Below are positions 1 to 5,805 of a DNA stretch of 11,212 nucleotides, piece by piece. Under the pieces are notes generated by a model. It was given only the letters and a program-made list of their open reading frames with translations, had not been told where the DNA came from and did no database searches. Position 1 is the stretch's first letter. Every line of letters starts with the position of its first letter. Origin of the DNA: DATJZH01 sp035499215 (GTDB taxonomy: Bacteria > Actinomycetota > Actinomycetes > Streptosporangiales > Streptosporangiaceae). Position numbers and translations under genes: made by a program. Location: positions 1-11,212 of the forward strand of contig DATJZH010000122.1 in the NCBI GenBank assembly GCA_035499215.1, written 5' to 3'.

Positions 1-195
1 GTAGCCAATATTCGCGGTCGTGCCGAGCAGGTAGCCGTCCGCGCCGAGCACGTCGGCGGCAGCCGCGGTCAGCGCCGGCCTGATCACGACCCTGACGCCC
101 TCGATGTCCTCGTTGCGTGCTCCGGCCAGCACGGCCTCGAAGATGGTCTGCATGGCCGGGGACGGCGTGTGATGGACGATAAGCAGCTGCGGCAT
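1..195 (-). CDS. Flavodoxin-family / NADPH-dependent FMN reductase-like protein, N-terminal part
   Basis: Only the first 65 residues are inside the window; the gene continues past the left edge. The product opens with a beta strand and the phosphate-loop-like stretch LLIVHHTPSPAMQ. A helix and second strand follow, and then the stretch GADGYLLGTTANIGY, which is where flavodoxin-fold reductases bind the FMN isoalloxazine. The family consists of soluble cytoplasmic FMN proteins that move electrons from NAD(P)H to quinones, dyes or partner proteins; the substrate here is unknown. I chose the ATG at 195 because the protein then starts directly on the first strand. There is no Shine-Dalgarno, but a TATGCT box lies 8 nt upstream, so the mRNA may be leaderless. 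The gene is divergent from the DUF1707 gene. Confidence 0.8.
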   Translation of the reverse strand, partial: MPQLLIVHHTPSPAMQTIFEAVLAGARNEDIEGVRVVIRPALTAAAADVLGADGYLLGTTANIGY

Positions 196-203
196 TGGCC
201 CGC

Positions 204-209
204 AGCATA
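204..209 (-). promoter_or_regulatory. Candidate -10 box for a leaderless flavodoxin-family transcript
   Basis: On the minus strand the hexamer TATGCT, which fits the actinobacterial TAnnnT -10 pattern, ends 8 nt before the ATG at 195. No purine-rich Shine-Dalgarno lies between them. This spacing would put the transcript start at or within a few bases of the start codon. No clear -35 is visible. The assignment rests on motif and spacing only. Confidence 0.35.
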
Positions 210-473
210 CCCGCGCCGGCCCCGGCGGCTGGTGCCCGGGCTCACCAATCCGCTCGGGCGGCCGGGCCGGAACATCTTCTCGATGGCGTCCAGGCCGCTA
301 GCATTTTCAGTTTTGCCGATCCGTGCGCCAGGCATCCCGTTGAGCCAGGCGGTGGTCGCCACGAAGTCGGGGACCGGAGATTCTTGCCAGCCGCGGAGCT
401 CAGGCGGCCGCGACCTGGGGGTCACCCCCTGGTCAGTCGCAGCGGCACGCTTATGCGATCTGGCGGGGAACAC

Positions 474-479
474 TAGGGT
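474..479 (+). promoter_or_regulatory. Candidate -10 box (TAGGGT) for the DUF1707 gene
   Basis: TAGGGT matches TAnnnT and ends 6 nt before the GTG at 486, which is the spacing expected if transcription starts on the start codon. The same bases contain AGGG, which could instead act as a Shine-Dalgarno with 7-nt spacing on a longer transcript. The two readings exclude each other for a given mRNA. TTATGC at 451-456 is a poor -35 at 17-nt spacing. Confidence 0.4.
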
Positions 480-485
480 AAAAGC

Positions 486-1157
486 GTGAGCAACCTTCCC
501 GAGCCGGCGGACAAGCGTTCGATGCGGGTTTCCGACGCAGAACGCGAGCGGGTAGCCGACGTGCTCCGGGACGCCGCCGGCCAAGGCCGGATCACCTTCG
601 ATGAGCTCGATGAGCGGCTCGGCTTGGCCTACGCGGCCAGGAGTTATGGCGACCTGGAGGTTGTCACCCGCGATCTGCCCGCTGCTGGTGCCCCCATTCC
701 ACCGGTGGCGTCGGCAGGAGGATTCCCGCCTGATCGCCTGGGCGGCAGTCCAGGGGTGAACTTCTCGCTGGCGATCATGAGCGGAGCCAGGCGCGCGGGC
801 TCCTGGGTAGTGCCGCCCAGCTACGTCGCGTTCGCCATGATGGGGGGCGTGGAACTCGACCTGCGGCATGCGCGGTTCAGCGAGCCCGAGGTCACGATCC
901 AGGCCTATGCGCTCATGGGCGGCATCGAGATCGTGGTGCCCGAGGACATCGAGGTCGATGTCGCCGGCATCGGGTTCATGGGCGGCTTCGACCACAGTGC
1001 CAGCGGCCCTGGCATTCCGGGTGCCCCGCGGCTGAAGGTAATTGGCTTCGCGATGATGGGCGCCGTCGAGGTCAAGCGGAAGCCCGCACAGAAGCCGGGC
1101 CAGCGGGAATCGAGGATGCTTGCCGAGGGCGAGCAGCCGCCGCGGGCGGAAAGCTGA
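486..1157 (+). CDS. DUF1707 protein with LiaF-like C-terminal beta repeats
   Basis: The product has 223 aa and starts at GTG 486. Residues 12-64 (MRVSDAERERVADVLRDAAG, then FDELDERL, AYAARSYGDLEVVTRDLP) are a typical DUF1707 domain, a small helical module common in actinobacteria. A Gly/Pro linker (65-90) leads to a C-terminal region of short beta repeats, each carrying a hydrophobic-Met-Gly core: IMSG (97-100), AMMGGVELDL (117-126), ALMGGIEIVVP (142-152), FMGG (164-167) and AMMGAVEVK (189-197). This resembles the C-terminal domain of LiaF/YvqF-type cell-wall-antibiotic response proteins. In Bacillus, LiaF inhibits a cell-envelope stress two-component system. No membrane segment is visible, unlike LiaF itself, so this is probably cytoplasmic or peripheral. 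A regulatory or sensor role in envelope stress is an inference. The last 25 residues are polar and probably disordered. Confidence 0.85.
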   Translation: MSNLPEPADKRSMRVSDAERERVADVLRDAAGQGRITFDELDERLGLAYAARSYGDLEVVTRDLPAAGAPIPPVASAGGFPPDRLGGSPGVNFSLAIMSGARRAGSWVVPPSYVAFAMMGGVELDLRHARFSEPEVTIQAYALMGGIEIVVPEDIEVDVAGIGFMGGFDHSASGPGIPGAPRLKVIGFAMMGAVEVKRKPAQKPGQRESRMLAEGEQPPRAES

Positions 1158-1329
1158 AAGGGCCAGCAGCTGAGTGGCGATCTCGAACAGCGCCGCGAGG
1201 CTGAGCACCGACGCCCCGTCAGGCTGCTGACGTCGCTGCCGGGGGCAGTTGCCAGCAGGATCAGCGCGTGCCCGCGCCGCCTGGCCCGGCCCGCCAGGAT
1301 CTCGGGGAGCAGAGGCTTACCGCGCGAGG
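1158..1329. other. Convergent gap with a possible frameshifted gene relic
   Basis: These 172 bases separate the ends of the DUF1707 gene and the P450. No convincing terminator hairpin stands out. On the minus strand, directly after the P450 stop, one frame reads GKPLLPEILAGRARRRGHAL and then ILLATAPGSDVSS. After a one-base frame change it reads ASVLSLAALFEIATQLLALS. The composition looks like a real protein and the last part resembles a terminal helix of a SIS-type sugar isomerase domain. There is no start codon or ribosome-binding site. A decayed C-terminal gene fragment is possible but unproven. Confidence 0.25.
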
Positions 1330-2571
1330 TTAGCTCGGCCTGCGGCGCGCGCGCACGGGAGTGTAGGTGACCGGCAGTTCGTGCAGGCCGCGGATGACGA
1401 AACTGGGCTGCCGGCGGAGCCGGTCCGCAGGAGTGGCCAGGGCAAGGTCTGGCAGCCGACGGAAGAGGGTCTCGAGGGCGATGGTGCCTTCCATCCGGGC
1501 GAGCGTTGCGCCCGCGCAGTAGTGGGTGCCAGACCCGAATCCCAGATGCGGGTTGTCCGTCCGGCTGATGTCGAGCCGGTCGGGCTCGGTGAATCGGCCG
1601 GGGTCCCGGTGCGCGCCGGCGAGGGCGATCAGAACCGGCTCACCTGCCGGGATAGTCGTTCCGCCGAGCGCTACGGGTTCGGTGGCAAATCGCCACGCGG
1701 CCAGTTCCATCGGCCCGTCGTAGCGCAGGATCTCTGCCACCGCCGAGTCCAGCAGGCCGGGCCGGTCTCGCAGAAGCGCAAGCTGCCCCGGGTTAGCGGT
1801 CAAGGCGGCAATGCCGTTGCCGATGAGACCGACCGTGCCCTCATGGCCCGCGAGCAGCAGCAGGAAGACCATCGAGAGCAGCTCGGTCTGGCTGAGCCTG
1901 TTCCGCTCACCCGCCGCGATCAGCGTGCTGAGCAGATCATCGCCTGGGCAGCGCCGCCGAGCGGCGACGAGCGTGCGCAGGTAGCTACCCGGAACGGGCG
2001 ACGAGGCCGGGCGCCCGCCGGCCCGCCCGGGTCCTGCGGCGACGGCGTTGGAGGTCCACTGCCGGAAATGGATCCGGTCTTCGGGAGCTATTCCCAGCAC
2101 GTCACAGATGACGGTGATCGCCAGCGGATAAGCGAAGTCGGCGATGAGCTCAGCCGTGCCCCGTGCCTGGATGGCGTCGATCAGCGAATCGGTGATTTCC
2201 TGCACGCGCCCGCGCAGGCACTCCACCCGGCTCGCAGCAAAGGCGGCTGATATCAGCCCGCGCAACCGGGTGTGATCGGGCGGTTCCCTGGTCAGCAGGT
2301 GGACCCCCAAATCGGAGCTATCTTCCAGCCCGCGGCCACGATCGGCCTCCCGCCATTGCGGCACCGCCATCCGGGGATCCCTGCTCAGCCGGGGATCAGT
2401 CAGCGCAGCTCGGGCGGCGCCGTACCCGCAGACCAGCGAGCAAGGCAGGCCAGCACGGAGGCTGAGCCGGTTAACCGGCGCATCTTCGCGAAGCCGCGCA
2501 TATGCCGGATACGGGTCGGCATCAGATCGCAGCCCGAGGAGTTTCATCTTCAAGTTCATCCGTAGACCCAC
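1330..2571 (-). CDS. Cytochrome P450 (bacterial class I, CYP105/107-like)
   Basis: This is a soluble haem monooxygenase of 413 aa, the normal size for bacterial P450s. It would take electrons from a ferredoxin and reductase encoded elsewhere, since neither is in the window. Visible motifs are the C-helix PPDHTRLR (98-105), I-helix LLLLAGHEGT (237-246), K-helix E280-xx-R283, and the Cys-ligand loop FGSGTHYCAG (345-354) with C352 as the haem thiolate. The I-helix has Gly where the oxygen-activating Thr normally stands (AGHEGT instead of AGHETT). The frame stays open to 2964, but that extension runs through the kinase repeat region. I placed the start at GTG 2571, which has GGAGAG just upstream (GGAG with 5-nt spacing). 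ATG 2559, four codons later, lacks a well-spaced site. The substrate cannot be predicted. It lies 269 bases downstream of the kinase on the same strand. Confidence 0.9.
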   Translation of the reverse strand: MGLRMNLKMKLLGLRSDADPYPAYARLREDAPVNRLSLRAGLPCSLVCGYGAARAALTDPRLSRDPRMAVPQWREADRGRGLEDSSDLGVHLLTREPPDHTRLRGLISAAFAASRVECLRGRVQEITDSLIDAIQARGTAELIADFAYPLAITVICDVLGIAPEDRIHFRQWTSNAVAAGPGRAGGRPASSPVPGSYLRTLVAARRRCPGDDLLSTLIAAGERNRLSQTELLSMVFLLLLAGHEGTVGLIGNGIAALTANPGQLALLRDRPGLLDSAVAEILRYDGPMELAAWRFATEPVALGGTTIPAGEPVLIALAGAHRDPGRFTEPDRLDISRTDNPHLGFGSGTHYCAGATLARMEGTIALETLFRRLPDLALATPADRLRRQPSFVIRGLHELPVTYTPVRARRRPS

Positions 2572-2840
2572 CGTCTCTCCGGCATCCAGGCTCTCACCGT
2601 CAGCAGCCAGCAGGGATCCTCCAGCGGCAAAGGGGCAGCGGCGCCGGTAAGAAGTGCGCGGCAATCGGCTGCGTAGCATTGCTCGGCGGCGAGTACGCAC
2701 GTGCCACATTCCGGCCGGCCGCCGTGGTTCCCGGCCCGGCAGCACCGGTACCGGCCGGTTGACCGCCGCGGCTACCCAGAACGCGGGCTGCCGTATTCGG
2801 GGACAAGCAGCCGAAGGACAGCCGGCCCTGGAAAGGCGAC
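2572..2840 (-). other. Kinase-P450 intergenic region
   Basis: These 269 bases separate the kinase stop from the P450 start. Frames across this stretch are open on both strands but show no domain, no good ribosome-binding site and no consistent codon bias, so I call no gene. It ends at the GGAGAG Shine-Dalgarno of the P450 (2575-2580). A P450 promoter probably lies here, but I cannot pick a convincing -35/-10 pair. Confidence 0.4.
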
Positions 2841-4466
2841 TCAGGTGGGGCTGGCCTGTGTGGACGGCGGCGGGCTGATGGGCGTGGACGGCGGCGGGCT
2901 GGCGGGCGTGGACGGCGGCGGGCTGATGGGCGTGGACGGCGGCGGGCTGATGACTTGAAAGCATTGTGCAACCGAGCCGGGAGATGCCCGACTGATGGCG
3001 GCAACGGTGGCCGGGCCGACTACCCCGTTCGAAGCTAGCCCCGCGCAGGCTTGGAACGCCTTCACCGCAGCTTGGGTGAACAGGCCGAAATTTCCGTCTG
3101 CTGGATCTTTGTAAAAGCCGAGGTACCGAAGTCGCTGCTGCAGTTCAGTCACGTCTTGGCCTGCAGAGTGAAGAGAAAGCACTCGATCGCCAAGTGTGCA
3201 CTTGCTCGTATCGGTGCTGCAGCTTTGCGGGTTCTTTGGCCGGACAGCTGGATTCGACGAGGTCGAAGGGCGCTGAATTCCGGAATTTGCATTCGTGGTG
3301 GTCGGCCCTCCGTGCCCTCCCACGAGGACTATGACCGTCACCGTTGCAAGTACCAGAACAGCGGCGAACGCAGCACCGACTTTGGCGCGAAGGCGGTGTC
3401 CAGCGCCTGGCGGGATCCGCGATGGCTCTGGCTCCCCCCGCCGGGCGTCCGCCGCGTCGGCCGCGCTTGCAGCGATGGCACCGATATCGCGCCCGGCGGG
3501 AGGCGTTGCGGTCGGCGAGGTCCGGGTGGCTGGAATCGCGATCTCGGTCGCCGGCCTGTCCGGCGGCTGGCTGTGCGGACCTGAGCCGGCCGGGCGCAGG
3601 CCGAGCGCCGCGCGGAGCGCGGCGGCAAATTCACCACAGCTGTGGTAGCGATCCTGCGGCGGCTTGGCCAGCGCTCTGCTCATAACCTCGTCGCCGCTCG
3701 CAGGCAGGTCCGGTCGGCGGCTGCTCAGCGGCGGCGGTGGCTGCGACAGCTGGGCGTAGATCACCGCTGCGCTCTGCTCGCTACGGAACGGCGGAACGGC
3801 GGTCAGCAGTTCGAAGGCTGCGCACGCAAGGCCGTACTGATCGGTCCGGCCATCCACGCTGCGGCCCTCGATCTGCTCGGGCGCGACGTAATCGAGTGTG
3901 CCGAGGAACTGCCCGCTGCCGGTGAGCCCGCTGGCCGCAAGCGACGTCTTGCTGAGCCCGAAGTCCGATAGGTACACGTGGTCAGGCCGGTCAAGCTCGG
4001 CGCTCGCGTCGAGCAGCATGTTGCTTGGCTTCACGTCGCGGTGCACCAGCCCGCGCGCGTGTGCCTGGTCGAGCGCCGAAGCCACCTGCGAGATGATCTC
4101 CGTGGCGCGGCCGGCGGGCAGCGGGCCCTCCCGGTCGAGCAGCGAGCGCACGTCGCCGCCGCGGACAAAGCGCATGGCGATGAAAAGGAAGCCCTGGGCC
4201 TCGCCCGCATCGAAGACCGGGATGATGTGCGGGTCGTCGACAGCTGCCGCGGCCCGCGACTCCCGCATGAAGCGGCGCCGGAAGGCGTCATCAGCAGCAA
4301 GCGCCGGGGCCAGGATCTTCAGCGCGACCTGGCGGTCCAGCCGGGCATCGTAGGCACGGAAAACGACGGCCATGCCACCGACGCCGATCTGCTCCTCGAG
4401 CCGGTAACCTGCGATCAGCGAGCCGGCTGCGAATCCGCCGGGTGGTGCAGGCGTCTGGTCGCTCAC
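2841..4466 (-). CDS. Transmembrane Ser/Thr protein kinase (PknB type) with extracellular peptidoglycan-binding domain
   Basis: The product has 541 aa and starts at GTG 4466, with GGGGGAG a few bases upstream. Residues 21-290 are a complete Hanks-type kinase: Gly loop IGVGGMAVVF (27-36), ATP lysine K50 in VALK, helix-C E69, HRD 142-144 with K146 and N149, DFG 168-170 and APE 195-197. All catalytic residues are present, so it should be active on Ser/Thr of cytoplasmic targets. A Pro/Ala/Ser-rich linker (291-360) leads to one membrane helix (about 363-383). Outside, residues 427-492 (DVTELQQRLRYLGFY, then DGNFGLFTQAAVKAFQ) form a PG_binding_1-type domain in place of the PASTA repeats of PknB. 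Four cysteines (416, 423, 474, 502) lie in or around it and could form disulfides. The tail (507-541) is a PPPST repeat. The protein probably senses the cell wall and signals inward; its target is unknown. Confidence 0.92.
   Translation of the reverse strand: MSDQTPAPPGGFAAGSLIAGYRLEEQIGVGGMAVVFRAYDARLDRQVALKILAPALAADDAFRRRFMRESRAAAAVDDPHIIPVFDAGEAQGFLFIAMRFVRGGDVRSLLDREGPLPAGRATEIISQVASALDQAHARGLVHRDVKPSNMLLDASAELDRPDHVYLSDFGLSKTSLAASGLTGSGQFLGTLDYVAPEQIEGRSVDGRTDQYGLACAAFELLTAVPPFRSEQSAAVIYAQLSQPPPPLSSRRPDLPASGDEVMSRALAKPPQDRYHSCGEFAAALRAALGLRPAGSGPHSQPPDRPATEIAIPATRTSPTATPPAGRDIGAIAASAADAADARRGEPEPSRIPPGAGHRLRAKVGAAFAAVLVLATVTVIVLVGGHGGPTTTNANSGIQRPSTSSNPAVRPKNPQSCSTDTSKCTLGDRVLSLHSAGQDVTELQQRLRYLGFYKDPADGNFGLFTQAAVKAFQACAGLASNGVVGPATVAAISRASPGSVAQCFQVISPPPSTPISPPPSTPASPPPSTPISPPPSTQASPT
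2857..2952 (-). repeat. Tandem repeat, four 24-bp units, encoding the kinase Pro/Ser/Thr tail
   Basis: The core TGGACGGCGGCGGGCT (plus strand) begins at 2861, 2885, 2909 and 2933, an exact 24-bp period. Units differ only in the linker bases (TGATGGGC against TGGCGGGC, and a divergent first junction). Because 24 is a multiple of three, unit gain or loss keeps the frame. Each unit encodes an eight-residue block of the type SPPPSTPI or SPPPSTPA at the extracellular C-terminus of the kinase. Such stretches often act as flexible wall-spanning or O-glycosylated linkers, but here they sit at the very end. Confidence 0.9.
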
Positions 4467-4859
4467 TGCTCCCCCAGCGCTTTCCCGCCGTCCGGAGCCC
4501 GTCCGGGCTCATCGCCACGGTGCCGGCCAGTTGCGGAATCGCGGGAAGGTCCGGTGATCATCCGGCCACGGCCGCAACTTCATGCCAGGTCGCCACCTCG
4601 ACCGTAGCTCCCGCCAGCGACACCCGCCAGATCGCAACTAGCCTGCACCGCGGGAGAACTCGAACCGCGGGCAGCCGAGCTGCACACGGCGGCAGGGCCC
4701 CGAAGGGCTGCGGGCACGGCGCAAGGTCTCCCAGGCCAGGCATAGAGACGAGCATGGTCCCCGGTCCGGGGGTGCTCCGGTGCATTATGTGGCCTATGAC
4801 GTTGCTCGCGGGTGACAGCCCGCAGACAGTGCTGATCTGATCGGCGGAGACGGGGACTG
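4467..4859. other. Divergent intergenic region between kinase and SDR
   Basis: These 393 bases lie between the divergent kinase and dehydrogenase genes and must contain both promoters. No frame here shows a recognisable protein. Visible structure includes a 7-bp perfect inverted repeat GAGCCCG-TC-CGGGCTC near the kinase, CCCCGG-T-CCGGGG near 4760, and a small hairpin GCGGG-N6-CCCGC (4808-4823) in the probable 5' leader of the dehydrogenase. TATGAC at 4795-4800 is a possible -10 for the dehydrogenase, with no supporting -35. Confidence 0.45.
4495..4510. promoter_or_regulatory. Inverted repeat upstream of the kinase, possible operator
   Basis: GAGCCCG and CGGGCTC form a perfect 7-bp dyad with a 2-base centre, 29-44 nt before the kinase GTG. 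The spacer is too short for a stable RNA hairpin loop without opening the inner pairs, so a dimeric DNA-binding regulator is the likelier use. In DNA of this composition a chance G/C dyad is also plausible. Confidence 0.25.
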
Positions 4860-5606
4860 ATGAGCCTCAACGGACGCGTCGCCCTGGTCACCGGGGCGGC
4901 CAGGGGAATCGGGGCGGAAATCGCCAGGGCGCTGGCGGCGGCCGGGGCCGCGGTCGGGGTTGCCGACCTGGACGAGGCGGCTGCCGCCCTCGTGGCGGGC
5001 GGCATCACCGAGGGTGCCGCGGTGGCCGTGCCTGTCGATGTGTCAGACACGGCGGCTGTCGCAGCCGCGGTCGCGCGGGTCTGCACGGAGCTGGGGCCAC
5101 CGGACATCGTGGTGAATAACGCCGGGATCGACCGCATCCAGCGCTTCGCCGACAGCGACGAGGAGACCTGGCGGCGGCTGATCGGAGTCAATCTGGTGGG
5201 GCCGATCGCGGTGTGCCATGCCACCATCGGCGGGATGGCCGACCGGGGCTGGGGACGCGTCATCAACATCAGCTCGGATGCCGGGAAGGTGGGTTCAGGC
5301 GGCGAAGTGGTGTACTCGGCGACGAAGGGCGGCGTGATCGCCTTCAGCAAGGCCCTGGCCCGGGAGACCGCCTCGGCCGGCGTCACCGTCAACTGCGTGT
5401 GCCCGGGGCCGACCGACACGGCGCTGCTTGACCAGGTCGCTGAATACGACCAGCGGCTGTATGACTCGCTCGCTCGCGCGATTCCGCTGCGGCGCATCGG
5501 CCGCCCCCAGGACATCGCGCCACTGGTGGTCTTCCTGGCGGGCGACGGGGCCGGCTACATCACCGGGCAGGCGCTGTCGGTCAGCGGCGGCCTGACGATG
5601 TGCTGA
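4860..5606 (+). CDS. Short-chain dehydrogenase/reductase, BadH/FabG-like
   Basis: This classical SDR of 248 aa is a cytoplasmic NAD(P)-dependent enzyme interconverting an alcohol and a ketone. The Rossmann motif TGAARGIG is at 11-18. D36 at the end of the second strand favours NAD(H) over NADP(H). NNAG is at 86-89, the active-site N is 111, and the catalytic S139, Y152 and K156 are all present, followed by PGPTDT (182-187). The overall pattern (MSLNGRVALVTGAARGIG, then ISSDAGKVGS) most resembles 2-hydroxycyclohexanecarboxyl-CoA dehydrogenase BadH and related beta-oxidation-like enzymes, so a CoA-thioester substrate is likely but not shown. The ATG at 4860 is preceded by a purine-rich GGAGACGGGG. 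The LLM oxidoreductase follows on the same strand after about 200 bases, probably in one operon. Confidence 0.9.
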   Translation: MSLNGRVALVTGAARGIGAEIARALAAAGAAVGVADLDEAAAALVAGGITEGAAVAVPVDVSDTAAVAAAVARVCTELGPPDIVVNNAGIDRIQRFADSDEETWRRLIGVNLVGPIAVCHATIGGMADRGWGRVINISSDAGKVGSGGEVVYSATKGGVIAFSKALARETASAGVTVNCVCPGPTDTALLDQVAEYDQRLYDSLARAIPLRRIGRPQDIAPLVVFLAGDGAGYITGQALSVSGGLTMC

Positions 5607-5610
5607 CCAG

Positions 5611-5770
5611 ATGACGGCCGAGGCTGGCACCCCGCGGGCGCTCACCGCGCTGCCCGACCAGGACCCGGGCCTTGACGGCGTCCGTTCGGCGCAGGCCCGG
5701 GCTCTCCGGCGAGCACACCGGCGGGATACTGCGCGTGCTGCGCATCGAGGCCGGCGATGACGGGCCGTAG
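5611..5770 (+). pseudogene. Possible frameshifted mini-gene between SDR and LLM oxidoreductase
   Basis: An ATG at 5611, five bases after the SDR stop, opens a frame that reads MTAEAGTPRALTALPDQDPG and on to SAQA. It then loses its protein-like character and stops at 5758-5760. If one C is dropped from the CCC run at 5696-5698, the frame continues as GLSGEHTGGILRVLRIEAG and ends at TAG 5768-5770, giving about 52 residues. Either this is a real small ORF broken by an indel (or a sequencing error in the CCCGGG tract), or it is the remnant of a larger gene. I do not recognise the family. Confidence 0.3.
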
Positions 5771-5805
5771 GCTGCTGCCCGGTGCAGCCGACGCGAGGGA
5801 CAGAT

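Larger units (their letters stand above)
196..485. other. Divergent intergenic region with a possible gene relic
   Basis: This 290-base gap separates the divergent flavodoxin and DUF1707 genes and should hold both promoters. One minus-strand frame, running from about 405 down to about 250, has actinobacterial codon use over part of its length. It reads like protein, with VPDFVATTAWLNGMPG followed by GLDAIEKMFRPG. It has no credible start or end of its own and is only kept open by a longer frame antisense to the DUF1707 gene. I treat it as a possible eroded fragment, weakly reminiscent of the region before the thioredoxin-like domain of DipZ/TlpA-type proteins. Confidence 0.3.

Noticed and set aside
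84..1208. A long minus-strand ORF across the DUF1707 gene
   Set aside because: It is antisense to a recognisable DUF1707 domain with proper codon bias, has Arg/Pro/His-rich composition, and matches no family.
2857..2952. CRISPR-like array
   Set aside because: The 24-bp units are directly adjacent with no unique spacers, and lie in frame within a coding region.
2572..2964. N-terminal extension of the P450 with HQPAAVHA repeats
   Set aside because: The frame is only open because the kinase repeat, read in another frame, lacks stops. A normal-length P450 begins at GTG 2571 behind GGAGAG, and the extension would overlap the kinase 3' end.
5782..5805. Upstream GTG start for the LLM oxidoreductase
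   Set aside because: It would place the GAGGGA Shine-Dalgarno inside the coding region and add eight residues not typical of the family N-terminus.
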